Source: Nocardia speluncae NBRC 108251 (GTDB lineage: Bacteria > Actinomycetota > Actinomycetes > Mycobacteriales > Mycobacteriaceae). Taken from it: a stretch of 64,000 nt of DNA. The notes beneath the pieces were generated by a model. It ran no database searches. It saw only the letters and a program-made list of their open reading frames with translations, and had not been told where the DNA came from. Position 1 is the first letter of the stretch, and each line of letters opens with the position of its first letter. The position numbers were made by a program, and so were the translations under genes. Location: the NCBI RefSeq assembly GCF_001613245.1, contig NZ_BDBZ01000048.1, positions 1 to 64,000 on the forward strand, read 5' to 3'. Shown here one piece after another: positions 16,078 through 24,378 of the stretch.

Positions 16078-16508
16078 CCCCCGCACGCAAGTCGGCCGGC
16101 GACCCGGCCGCGTCGAAAGCAGCGGCGGGCGGGTCGATCCAGGCGGGCGGAGCGGTCGTTCCACGCCGGGCAAAACACCCGGACGATACCGTGCGCAAAT
16201 TCGGAAACAGTGGAAATAGCCGCAGATCTAAAAGAAACTCAATGGCACCGCTTGACCCAGCGGCGATATCGAGCGTGAATATAGACCCGTCGCCGGAAAA
16301 CGGAAATATTCAGAATTCGGCGGCGGACTACTGGCTCAGCACGGAGGAAGTGTCTCGGCGACTTAAAATCCCTGAGAAAACCCTCGCGAACTGGGCCTCA
16401 CTCGGAAAAGGTCCTCGCTTTGCTCGAATGGGCAGATATCGGAGATACCGATTCAGTGACCTCCTCGCCTGGGAGGAAGCGCAGCTCGAACTCGGGGAAA
16501 GTGCGTGA
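16074..16508 (+). CDS. Excisionase/AlpA-like helix-turn-helix protein
   Basis: 144 residues in frame from the ATG overlapping the VirB4 stop. Only the C-terminal 55 residues (YWLSTEEVSRRLKIPEKTL to the end) form a recognisable MerR/excisionase-type winged helix. The N-terminal 60-80 residues are basic, low-complexity and AT-richer than the flanks. A sequence like the shared motif (TTGACC-N9-TATCGAGCGTGAAT, about 16254-16282) lies inside the frame. The true start may therefore be further in, for example the GTG at 16275. Excisionases direct integrase toward excision, and the position just before a tyrosine integrase fits. Confidence 0.7.
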   Translation: MTPARKSAGDPAASKAAAGGSIQAGGAVVPRRAKHPDDTVRKFGNSGNSRRSKRNSMAPLDPAAISSVNIDPSPENGNIQNSAADYWLSTEEVSRRLKIPEKTLANWASLGKGPRFARMGRYRRYRFSDLLAWEEAQLELGESA

Positions 16509-16560
16509 ACCCGACCGGATTCGGATCGTAGATAGACAGAATGGGAAAGGTGCTAGAGAT

Positions 16561-17835
16561 ATGCCTCGGCAAGCGTTGGCAATAGGAACATACGGCAATA
16601 TCACCTGCACGAAACTGGGGCTACGGCAATTCCGGGCACGGGCCCGATACCGCGCCTACAGTGGAGAAACCGTCCGGGTCGAAGGATGGGGAACCAGCAA
16701 AACCGGCGCAGAGAACCGCCTCAAAGAAGTCGTTCAGGAACGGATCAAGTCGGAGGGGCGTCAGCGAAACGGTACCGTCACCCGGAACACGCTGATTCCT
16801 GAACTGGCAGACCTCTGGCTCGAGGAAATGGCACTCGACGAGACAACGCTCCCGCAAACCCTGCAATGGTATCGGGAAGAGATAGAACCCTCCGATGACC
16901 CGCGTGCCCGAAAAGACACCGTGAAGATCAAAACGGCGATGAGCGGCGTGCGGCTGTTCGAGGCCGACACCTCCTACCTGGACGCTCACCTGAAGATGAT
17001 CCAGAAGAACGGGCACACCCGCAAAGCCCAATCCCACAAGATCATCCTGACCGGCATGATGAGCCTGGCCGTCCGTCACGGAGCGATTCGCGAGAACCCC
17101 ATGCGCGAAGTCGGCAAAATCAAACGCAAGAAGACGAAACCCAAAGCGATGGACGAGACCACCCGCAACGGTCTACGCGCCCAGCTCGAAACCTGGCTCG
17201 CCGGTGAAGCGATCCCCGGCACGCCCGCCTACACAAGCGGCCCGGCACGCGATCCCGACATCCTCAACGCCGCCGACATACTCCTGGGAACCGGGGCGCG
17301 CCCGGGAGAATGCCTCGCGTTCCGTCGCTGCGACATCGACAGATCCGCGACCCCGTGGGAGATGACCATCAGCGGCACCATCGTCCGTGTGACCGGAGTC
17401 GGGCTGTACCGGCAGGAGTGGACCAAGACCGATGCCGGGTACCGCACCGTCGTGCTGCCGAGATTCACGATCGAGACCCTGCGGGCACTCGGTGCCGATG
17501 ACTGGGATCCCGACGACGAAGCTCCACTCTTTCCGTCGCGGCGCGGCGGCTGGCGCGACCCTCATAATTTCGGCCGCACCTGGCGCGCAGCACGCGGCAC
17601 GACCTACGCCTGGATCACCCCGAAGACCTACCGCAAGACGAATCTGACCGCTGTGGCCGAACAGTTCGGAGCCGAACAGGCCAAGCGGCAGGCCGGACAC
17701 CGCAACAGTTCCACCACCGAACAGCACTACATCGACCAACCCGCGCTGGCCCCCGATTCCACCGCCGTTCTCAACCGGCTAGCACCAGCCGTCTCCGGCA
17801 CCGCCCAGGACAACCCTGGGAACCAGGATTGGTAG
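16561..17835 (+). CDS. Tyrosine recombinase (integrase)
   Basis: 424 residues from the ATG at 16561, preceded by GGGAAAGG. It has an AP2-like arm-binding N-terminus (about 10-60), a SAM-like core-binding domain (about 75-190) and a catalytic domain (about 200-405). The catalytic Arg is in GTGARPGECLAFR (near 247). The second box is TPKTYRKT, where the usual His-x-x-Arg has Lys in place of His. The pair AGHRNSSTTEQHYI supplies the late His and the Tyr nucleophile (near 390). It integrates or excises the element carrying cluster 1. A tRNA-like 3' end lies about 230 bp downstream, the usual place for its attachment site. Confidence 0.88.
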   Translation: MPRQALAIGTYGNITCTKLGLRQFRARARYRAYSGETVRVEGWGTSKTGAENRLKEVVQERIKSEGRQRNGTVTRNTLIPELADLWLEEMALDETTLPQTLQWYREEIEPSDDPRARKDTVKIKTAMSGVRLFEADTSYLDAHLKMIQKNGHTRKAQSHKIILTGMMSLAVRHGAIRENPMREVGKIKRKKTKPKAMDETTRNGLRAQLETWLAGEAIPGTPAYTSGPARDPDILNAADILLGTGARPGECLAFRRCDIDRSATPWEMTISGTIVRVTGVGLYRQEWTKTDAGYRTVVLPRFTIETLRALGADDWDPDDEAPLFPSRRGGWRDPHNFGRTWRAARGTTYAWITPKTYRKTNLTAVAEQFGAEQAKRQAGHRNSSTTEQHYIDQPALAPDSTAVLNRLAPAVSGTAQDNPGNQDW

Positions 17836-19859
17836 GACACCCGCACGATGCCCCAACGCCCGGCATGCAGCGCGGCAGGGGCCCCACAGCGCCGCGGGGC
17901 CCAGGACACACGTCGCCAGGGACCGTGCAAACTTGACTGCCCCCGCACTAACCCCCCGCTTTGAACGGGAAACCATGGGAACCAACGGGAAGCGACGGGA
18001 CGGACTGCCGACGCGTTTCCGCAGTTCACGGGGTGTTTCGGGAAGCGATGGGAACCACGAGGCGTTTGGAACCCCTGCGTGGGGGTCAGGGGTTCGAGTC
18101 CCCTTAGCTCCACCATAGGGTCACTACTAGAACCCGGGGCTGAATGAACGCCCTGGAGTAGGACCCCTACTCCTCCCTTCATTCGGGAGTTGCCTGATTC
18201 AGGAGCATCCCGGCTTGTCTTGTGCCGGGTTGCGCCGCATGTTCCTGCTTGTGCCCGTTGGGCGGCGTGTAGCTGTCCGAAGGGTTCGTGCAGGCGGTGG
18301 CCGTTGATCTGCTCGTCGTCGATGTAGAGCTGTTGGAAGATTGCCTGATTGAACAGGCGGCGCTGGTGTTCGTTGCAGCGGCGATACAGTTCTTGGGGGT
18401 TCTCCAGCAGTGTGAGCGCGGCGTCGATGAGTCGGGCGCTGGATGACAGGTCTTCGGTCGTTGTTGCCAGGCGTTCGGTCAGTCGTCGCCGTTGGTGGGC
18501 GATGTCGCGGAGTTTGGCTTTGATCTTGGGCTGCGGAAGGGTGGCGTCGGCTGCCAGGTCGATGAGGTTCTCTTCCTGGGCGTCGAGTGCCTGCAGTTCG
18601 GTGGTCAGTTGTTTCTGGAGGAGTCGGTCGGCGGTCTCTTGAGCGTTGATGGCTTCGGCGATCTGGTTGCGGATGCTGGTGATGAAGTCGCTGCGGAATC
18701 GGATCGTCGCGTAGTGCGCCTCGACGGCGTCTTCGACAAGGGCGACGTTGATGTGTGGCGCGTTGCAGGTGCCCTTCTGTTTGTTGCGGCAGAAGAAGTA
18801 GAGGTATTCGTTGCCGTGTCGGTTGGTTGTTCGCTGGATGATCATCCGCCCGACGGTCCCGGTCCGCTGGCAGCGTCCGCAGAACAGTGACCCTTTGAGG
18901 TAGTGGTGGTGGACGCGTCGGCGTTCGTGGGCGTTGGTCCGGGATTCGAGGATCTCTTGGACGTTGTCGAAGAGGTTCTCGTCGATCAGCGGCTCGTGTC
19001 GGCCCTGCATCTCCTCGCCCTTGTAGATGACGTAGCCGAGGTAGTAGCGGTCGCGCAGCATCGTCGAGAGCTTGTTTTTGGATACTCGTTGGGCGGGGTG
19101 GCGGTGGGTCGGTCGGGTGCGCAGTCCGCGGTCGTAGAGTTCCTCGGATAGTTCGTCGAGGGTGTAGTCGCCGGTGGCGTACAGCTGGAACGCGAGCTGG
19201 ACGAGCGGTGCGCGTTCGGGGTCGACGCCGATGGTGCGGATCTCGCGGCCGTCGAATCGGTCGAAGATGTTGAGGTACCCGAGCCGGGCGCGGCCGAGTG
19301 TGCCGCCGTTGCGGGCTTTCTGGCCCATCTTGTAGGAGATGTCGGCGCCGGACTCGCGGGACTGGTACTCGTTGAAGGTGGCGAGGATGCCGTGCATGAG
19401 CTGGCCGACCGGCGAGTCGTCGATGGATTCAGTGGCGGAGACCAGGGTGACGTTTCGCTTGCGGAGGTCGGCCATGACGATGGCGTCGTCGAACCGGTTT
19501 CGGGCCATACGAGACAGTTTGTAGACGATGACGTAGTCGACGTCTTGATGGTTTCGAATTCGAGCGAGCAGTTTTTGGAACTCGACTCGTTTCGACATTT
19601 CGGTCGCACTCCGGCCAGGCTCGATGTATTCGTCGACGATGGTCAGGCCGAGTTGATTTGCCTTGTTCTGGCAGGCGACACGTTGAGCGGGAATCGATAT
19701 GCCTTCCGGGTCGTAGTCTGTCTTGAACTGCCCCGGCGATGAGACACGTAGGTAGATGACAGCACGGTCGCCCGCCTTCAAAGGTGCTGGCAGTGATGGG
19801 AGTTCGGATGCCAAGTCGTCATCCGCATCGTTCCCCGGGCCTACGTACGCGCTCACCAT
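17727..19859 (-). CDS. Large serine recombinase
   Basis: 710 residues in frame. The resolvase catalytic domain spans about 30-185, with the nucleophile in AVIYLRVSSPGQ and Arg residues in YKLSRMARNRFDD. A Recombinase domain follows (about 215-310), then a zinc ribbon (LFCGRC... FFCRNKQKGTC, about 345-390) and a coiled-coil region (about 405-500). From about residue 560 the frame runs antisense through the tRNA-like remnant (giving ELRGLEPLTP) and then through the integrase 3' end. That tail is probably host-derived read-through rather than conserved protein. The 15-bp repeats at 19937 lie in its upstream region. It belongs to a second mobile element. Confidence 0.85.
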   Translation of the reverse strand: MVSAYVGPGNDADDDLASELPSLPAPLKAGDRAVIYLRVSSPGQFKTDYDPEGISIPAQRVACQNKANQLGLTIVDEYIEPGRSATEMSKRVEFQKLLARIRNHQDVDYVIVYKLSRMARNRFDDAIVMADLRKRNVTLVSATESIDDSPVGQLMHGILATFNEYQSRESGADISYKMGQKARNGGTLGRARLGYLNIFDRFDGREIRTIGVDPERAPLVQLAFQLYATGDYTLDELSEELYDRGLRTRPTHRHPAQRVSKNKLSTMLRDRYYLGYVIYKGEEMQGRHEPLIDENLFDNVQEILESRTNAHERRRVHHHYLKGSLFCGRCQRTGTVGRMIIQRTTNRHGNEYLYFFCRNKQKGTCNAPHINVALVEDAVEAHYATIRFRSDFITSIRNQIAEAINAQETADRLLQKQLTTELQALDAQEENLIDLAADATLPQPKIKAKLRDIAHQRRRLTERLATTTEDLSSSARLIDAALTLLENPQELYRRCNEHQRRLFNQAIFQQLYIDDEQINGHRLHEPFGQLHAAQRAQAGTCGATRHKTSRDAPESGNSRMKGGVGVLLQGVHSAPGSSSDPMVELRGLEPLTPTQGFQTPRGSHRFPKHPVNCGNASAVRPVASRWFPWFPVQSGGLVRGQSSLHGPWRRVSWAPRRCGAPAALHAGRWGIVRVSYQSWFPGLSWAVPETAGASRLRTAVESGASAGWSM
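17817..18057 (+). repeat. Three TGGGAACCA repeats between integrase and attachment site
   Basis: TGGGAACCA occurs at 17817-17825, 17976-17984 and 18049-18057, together with related gggaagcgacggg and gggaagcgatggg stretches. Short direct repeats beside the core site are typical arm-type binding sites for tyrosine integrases. The role is inferred from position. Confidence 0.45.
18069..18115 (+). other. tRNA/tmRNA 3'-end remnant, probable attachment site
   Basis: The stretch has a perfect T-arm (aggggttcgagtcccct, 18088-18104), a 7-base 3' acceptor strand (tagctcc, 18105-18111), a discriminator A and encoded CCA (18113-18115). The matching 5' acceptor GGAGCTA is not found within 100 bases upstream, and no anticodon arm fits convincingly. 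It is therefore only the 3' part of a tRNA or tmRNA gene, as left at one end of an integrated element. The upstream acccc/ggggt hairpin (18071-18086) would fit either a long variable arm or a tmRNA helix. Confidence 0.65.
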
Positions 19860-19936
19860 GGAGATTCCTTATTCTCGACGTCACGGTATTTTCGCGATCG
19901 ATATTATTATGATTCGACAGAGGGTGTTATATTCCT

Positions 19937-19966
19937 TGTGGTCCTTAATTCTGTGGTCGTTAATTC
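19937..19966 (+). repeat. Two tandem 15-bp direct repeats upstream of serine recombinase
   Basis: tgtggtccttaattc (19937-19951) is followed directly by tgtggtcgttaattc (19952-19966) with one mismatch. The surrounding 130 bp are much AT-richer than the window average. Location 78-107 bp upstream of the recombinase start suggests an operator or promoter element. Confidence 0.55.
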
Positions 19967-19997
19967 GAGATCTATCAAATTTGTGAATCGGGGGATT

Positions 19998-20354
19998 TCA
20001 GGCGGCCTTTTTGTTGGAGTTGAATTCTGTAGTTTCATCCAGGATTGATGAATTCTTCGGAGGTTGTGCCGCGTCTTCATTGCGTGACTCTTCTGCCGTG
20101 GTCAAGAGGCTGGACAGCAGGCGGGCAAGCTTGCGGGTATCGGGCGGGTCTCGGCGGGTGTCACGTACAGAAACGCGCTGCGCCCGTGGCTTCGCCTGGC
20201 TATCCCGATGTTCGACCCGACCGGCCGGATGCTTATCCGGGCGTGGCTCATCGGTTTCCGCAGGCACGGGCTCGACAGCGGCTTCGGTCGACGAGTCGAT
20301 CGGGTCGTGCCCCGATGGCAGGTTCACTCCGATATGGGGGTCGGGTCGGTTCAC
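19998..20354 (-). CDS. Small hypothetical protein upstream of the serine recombinase
   Basis: 118 residues from a GTG at 20354 with GGAGG seven bases upstream; a longer frame to 20600 lacks such a site. The product is polar, rich in Pro/Arg/Asp, with a short helix ARLLSSLLTTAEE near the C-terminus. It lies 138 bp upstream of the serine recombinase on the same strand. Possibly an accessory protein of that element; no family recognised. Confidence 0.5.
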   Translation of the reverse strand: MNRPDPHIGVNLPSGHDPIDSSTEAAVEPVPAETDEPRPDKHPAGRVEHRDSQAKPRAQRVSVRDTRRDPPDTRKLARLLSSLLTTAEESRNEDAAQPPKNSSILDETTEFNSNKKAA

Positions 20355-20714
20355 GGTGGTCCTCCAGTGTCCAGATCTGTCCACCGGCACCAAGGCGGTG
20401 CCGAGGCGGCCTCTACGGGTAACTCCTCGTTTTCGGCCCCGGATTGGACACACCAACCCCCGTAAACCACTCCACCGACGGCCGGTGGAACGGCCGGATT
20501 CGACGTAGTGGCATGCCCGGAGGCCCTGCGTCGCGGCGATCGAAGCACACCTCGGCGCGGGTCCGCAGGGCTGTGTGATGGTTGCGGCCTTGAGCGGCAA
20601 CCGTAGGCGTGGCCAGGCTCGAGGCGCTCGATATCAGCCCGGCGCCTCGCATCGGGCAATCGGCTTCTCCGGCTGGCTAGTTGTCTTCTCGCCCCGATTC
20701 CGGGGCTGGCGGCT
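20355..20714. other. Intergenic stretch, nothing recognised
   Basis: No frame here has a good ribosome site and a convincing protein. A short hairpin (tccaccg/cggtgga near 20470-20490) is the only visible structure. Confidence 0.4.
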
Positions 20715-21320
20715 TCACATGTTGATGGTCATGGCCCACATGGTGGGCCTGGCACCTACTGGTAGATGGAAGCTTTCAGTGGTCGCGAACCCCAGTCGCT
20801 GGTAGTAGGGGGTGTTGTCTTCCCGGGTGCATACGAGGTAGGCAGGGGTGGCGGGAGCCGATGTCAGGCGATCGGTGATCAGGCGTGTCGCGTAGCCGTG
20901 CCCTTGGTGTGCGGGTGAGGTTCCGATGTTGGCTAGGTACCAATGTTCGGGCTGGTGGGGGTGGTGTCGATCGAGGGTGCGCCGGACGGTGATCGCAGCG
21001 AATGTGCGGCTGGTGAGGGCGGGCAGAAGGTCGGGTGCGGCACGCAGGGTGGTGCTGACGGGTTGGTCCCATCGGGCGGGTGGGTCCCAGACGGCGACTG
21101 AGCGGATGACTCCGTCGGGGTCGGTGGCGACGCGAACTCCTCCGCCGGGGAGGTGGAAGTGGCGCAGGGAGGCGGTGAAGTACCTGGGCAGGGCGCGGTG
21201 GCGCTGCTGCGGGTTGGGCCAGATCGCGCTCATGAGCGGGTCGTCGCGGAAGGCGTCGGCGAGTACCTGGGCGCAGTCGGTGATGTCCGCGGTGGTGGCG
21301 GCACGGGTGGTGATCGGCAC
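20715..21320 (-). CDS. GNAT-family N-acetyltransferase
   Basis: 201 residues from a GTG at 21320 with CAGGAG upstream. The acetyl-CoA site is visible as IGTSPAHQGHGYATRLI (the Q/R-x-x-G-x-G/A pattern). The late strand is YYQRLGFATTESFHLP. The family is close to the GNAT proteins that start ITTRAATTADITDCAQVLADAF. Substrate unknown. It is divergent from the P450 gene with only 28 bp between starts, so the promoters must overlap or be leaderless. Confidence 0.8.
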   Translation of the reverse strand: MPITTRAATTADITDCAQVLADAFRDDPLMSAIWPNPQQRHRALPRYFTASLRHFHLPGGGVRVATDPDGVIRSVAVWDPPARWDQPVSTTLRAAPDLLPALTSRTFAAITVRRTLDRHHPHQPEHWYLANIGTSPAHQGHGYATRLITDRLTSAPATPAYLVCTREDNTPYYQRLGFATTESFHLPVGARPTMWAMTINM

Positions 21321-21348
21321 GGCGGACTCCTGATGGGTTGGCACACTG

Positions 21349-22515
21349 ATGGGTATGAAGATGGGGCGGTGCCCGTTCACGGCGGGAATTCATGCGGTCG
21401 ACGAACTTCACGAGGATCTCAGAACCAGTGAACCCGGTGTGCACGAGGCCGAGCTACCGGACGGGTCACCGGTGTGGGTGGTCACCGGATGGGACGCGGT
21501 GACCACACTACTGGCCGATCCCCGGATGTCGGCGGCCAAGGCCGACTCCACCACCGGCTTCCGAGGCCAGAACCTGCCCGCGGCATTGGAGGCGAACCTG
21601 CTCAATATCGATGGGGAGCAGCATCGACGTGTACGGAAACTGGCGGCCGAGGCGTTCGCGCCCGCACATCACGCCTCACAGGAACAGGTGGTGCGGGCTG
21701 CCGTGACGGAGTTGGTCGACGCATTGCCGGCGACTGGCGATATCGACTTGATGGGCGGGCTGTGCGAGCCGTTGCCGCCGCAGGTGATCGGCACCTTGCT
21801 CGGGTTGCCCGCCGACAAGCTCGATGCCTTCCGTGCAGCGGCCCGGCCTCTGTTCTTGATCGACACATCGACGCACGGCGCGGCGGTGCAGGGTGCGATG
21901 GGGACGATGTTGATGCTGGTGGCCGGGGTGATCGACGACAAGAGGCGCGATCCTGGCGATGATCTGCTCTCGCGCTGGCTCTCAGCCCGCGACGGGCAGG
22001 ACCGTCTCAGTGAGGACGAGTTGATCAGTTTGGCGTTTGCCGTGATCATCGGCGGATTCGAGAACGTCACCTCGCTGACGTCTGCGGTGCTGGATGAACT
22101 GGTCCGGTACCGCTGCGAGGAGGCGCGCGAGTTACTGGGGTCACCGCCGGAGTTCGCCCGGCTGGTGCGCAAGGTGATGGGTGCCGTGGCGCCGGTGAAC
22201 TATGCGCTGCGCCGGTTCCCGCTGACCGACATCGATGTCAACGGAATCCGAATCCCCCGAGGACACACCGTGATCTTGTCCCTGCGGTCGGCTCATCTCG
22301 ACCCCGCCCGGCGGGAACGTCACGACCTGGTATTCGGACACGGTCGACATTTCTGTATCGGTGCCGCCTTGGCGGAGATGCAAGCCGTCCATGTCGCCCG
22401 CGCGGTCTTGGAGAAGTACCCGGTACTGAAACCGGTCAAGCCGCGCGAGCAGTATCTGTTGCGGCCGTCGTGGCTCACCTATGCCCTCGCGGAACTTTCC
22501 GTATCCACCGCGTGA
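21349..22515 (+). CDS. Cytochrome P450 lacking the ExxR motif
   Basis: 388 residues. The haem-ligand loop FGHGRHFCIGAALAEMQ places it firmly in the P450 superfamily, and the I-helix is present as FAVIIGGFENVTS. Two hallmarks are altered. Where the K helix should read E-x-x-R the sequence is RLVRKVMGAVAPV, with neither Glu nor Arg. The I-helix Thr is also missing. The meander before the Cys loop is shortened (AHLDPARRERHDLVFGHG). Loss of ExxR is known in the CYP157 family, so the protein may still fold and bind haem. Start ATG at 21349 without a clear ribosome site. Substrate unknown. Confidence 0.8.
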   Translation: MGMKMGRCPFTAGIHAVDELHEDLRTSEPGVHEAELPDGSPVWVVTGWDAVTTLLADPRMSAAKADSTTGFRGQNLPAALEANLLNIDGEQHRRVRKLAAEAFAPAHHASQEQVVRAAVTELVDALPATGDIDLMGGLCEPLPPQVIGTLLGLPADKLDAFRAAARPLFLIDTSTHGAAVQGAMGTMLMLVAGVIDDKRRDPGDDLLSRWLSARDGQDRLSEDELISLAFAVIIGGFENVTSLTSAVLDELVRYRCEEARELLGSPPEFARLVRKVMGAVAPVNYALRRFPLTDIDVNGIRIPRGHTVILSLRSAHLDPARRERHDLVFGHGRHFCIGAALAEMQAVHVARAVLEKYPVLKPVKPREQYLLRPSWLTYALAELSVSTA

Positions 22516-22604
22516 CCTGCGGTTCGAGCACCGTTGCGGCGCGCTGTTCTAAGATCGTTGAAAGATTCAACCAGGAAGGATCAGCGACCTCGGAGATCGA
22601 CGCG

Positions 22605-23693
22605 ATGCCGAAAAGCGGATGGACGCTCATCGAAACCTTGGAGCCGGGTCGGCTCACCGTCGTTGCGCGCGATCACGAAGCCCGAGATCGAACCTCCTTC
22701 GAGCGAGCCGTCACCGACCAGCTGGGAATCGGCAAAGCCCCAGGGCACGAGGCTGCACAATGGCTGGAAGCGCTGATCGCCGACATGCGGTCGCATCCCG
22801 AAGCGGCGGCCACGCATCGCGTCCTGCGCAACGGTCACACGGTCAGCGCCCGTCTCGTGCCGGTGATCGGGCCGGACAATGCGCTCCACGGCGCGCATGT
22901 GTGGTTGGGTCCCGATGGGACCCAACCACAGCAGCGGCCGGTGTCGGCCTTCGCGTTCACCTGGGACTCCCACCTGCGGCTCGCGGAATTTCCGGCGGCG
23001 CTGACCGGCGGGACGCCGCGCTCGCAACTCACGGCACCAGAAATCTTCCGCTTCGTCGAACCAGCAGACGGGCTTTCACTGATCAGGGCGCTGCTGTCGT
23101 CACAACCGGGTGACAGCTGGAGCGGTGCGGTCACCGTAACAGTCGGCAAGAACAACAGGCCGGGTCATGTCGTCATGGCCGCTGGCACGCCCCCACAGCC
23201 TCCAGCGAAGTGGCGTGGACTGCTGTTCGAAACCTCGACTCCGATGGCCGGGATGAGCTTGGAGGCAGCGGCACTGGCCGCGATACCGCGCATATCGCAG
23301 GTCCATATGGTGCTGGTCGACATCGCCAAGATGCGGTTGATCCGCTGGATCACCGATCCGCTACCCGACGTCCAGTGGAAAGGGCAGGTCGACCAACGCG
23401 ACACCCCACACCCTGACGACGTGAAACGCATCTTCGCCGCCGCCGCCGACGTGTTCACCGGCAAAGCCGAATCCGCTGAAGTGCACGATGTGCGGTTGAG
23501 GCGCCGCGGGGGTGGATGGGTTGTCGTTGACGGCTCCGGTGCCATAGTCGGAACCTCTGACGCGGGTCCCGCGCTTGCCGTGCTGCAACTGCGGGTGACA
23601 GGGCACTCCGACGAACCCGACCCGGTGGCCCCCACAGATGCAGGGCATCCCGGGCTTGACGATCCAGAACAGCCGGACCCGCTCCCGAGCTGA
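22605..23693 (+). CDS. Rv3651-like PAS/GAF-type protein
   Basis: 362 residues from the ATG at 22605 with GGAG nine bases upstream; the frame is open further upstream but without support. The beginning, GWTLIETLEPGRLTVVARD, and the segment HGAHVWLGPDG match the N-terminal domain of the mycobacterial Rv3651 family, which has three PAS/GAF-like sensory domains. A middle domain (about 105-250) and a C-terminal domain (about 250-345, LIRWITDPLPDVQWK) follow. No enzymatic motif. The biochemical role is unknown. It lies downstream of the P450 on the same strand. Confidence 0.75.
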   Translation: MPKSGWTLIETLEPGRLTVVARDHEARDRTSFERAVTDQLGIGKAPGHEAAQWLEALIADMRSHPEAAATHRVLRNGHTVSARLVPVIGPDNALHGAHVWLGPDGTQPQQRPVSAFAFTWDSHLRLAEFPAALTGGTPRSQLTAPEIFRFVEPADGLSLIRALLSSQPGDSWSGAVTVTVGKNNRPGHVVMAAGTPPQPPAKWRGLLFETSTPMAGMSLEAAALAAIPRISQVHMVLVDIAKMRLIRWITDPLPDVQWKGQVDQRDTPHPDDVKRIFAAAADVFTGKAESAEVHDVRLRRRGGGWVVVDGSGAIVGTSDAGPALAVLQLRVTGHSDEPDPVAPTDAGHPGLDDPEQPDPLPS

Positions 23694-23841
23694 CGGAATG
23701 TGAACACCTACCACCTCGGATAGGCGTTTGTTATGATGGCGAAGTTCTGATTCCCGGTACCAGTCTCTGACGGACGCCGGATGAGCGCTCGAGTCCTGCG
23801 GACCGAGCGTGGTCTCATCCAGGCAACCAGGGAGGGTACCG

Positions 23842-24288
23842 ATGAAAAGCTCGCCCATTGATCAACGGCAGTCAGCCACAATGGCCGACGAGATCATCGA
23901 GTTGCCGACGAGGGTGAACCGGCTGTTCAGCACGTTCCACCCTCGCACGGAACCCGAGCAAGACCCGGCAGATGTCGCTCGCAGTGTCAGCGCCATCGTC
24001 GGCGAGACCATACTTGCCGAGGAAATCATCGCGCTGCGGACCGGCAGCACGAGCGGTGGAGTCGACCCCACGGTGCTGCAGGCCATTGCCCAGCACTTCC
24101 ACGTCCTGCCGGTGTATCTCACCGGTACCTCTGACGAGGCTCGCCCCGTCGACCGCCAGTTGCGGTTGCTATCGGCGGCACGCGATGCCGGCGTCAGGCA
24201 TATGGCGTTGCGCGGCAACGACATCGATATCACCGCTTTGACTCGCGAGCTGTCCAGGCTCGCGCCTCCAGACCACAGCGCAGCCTGA
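23842..24288 (+). CDS. XRE/EspR-type helix-turn-helix regulator
   Basis: 148 residues from the ATG at 23842 with GGAGGG at good spacing. Residues about 25-100 form an HTH of the XRE type seen in EspR-like proteins (LPTRVNRLFSTFHPR, then AEEIIALRTG and AIAQHFHVLPVYL). The C-terminal 40 residues are helical. Such regulators often pair with an ImmA/IrrE protease, which is the next gene (91 bp downstream). It probably represses the operon and is cleaved or released by that protease (inference from family). Confidence 0.75.
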   Translation: MKSSPIDQRQSATMADEIIELPTRVNRLFSTFHPRTEPEQDPADVARSVSAIVGETILAEEIIALRTGSTSGGVDPTVLQAIAQHFHVLPVYLTGTSDEARPVDRQLRLLSAARDAGVRHMALRGNDIDITALTRELSRLAPPDHSAA

Positions 24289-24378
24289 CCAGAGGGACCG
24301 GGCCGTGCTTTACCGACACAACGCCGAATGCGAAGGAGATCGCCGCACACGCGACGCCACCGGGAGGGATGAATAGCA

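Noticed and set aside
18020..18115. A complete tRNA gene
   Set aside because: The T-arm, acceptor strand and CCA are clear, but no matching 5' acceptor, D-arm or anticodon arm can be found.
17933..18118. A 61-codon frame across the tRNA-like remnant ending in GVRVPLAPP
   Set aside because: This ending is the usual artefact of translating a tRNA 3' end; there is no ribosome site.
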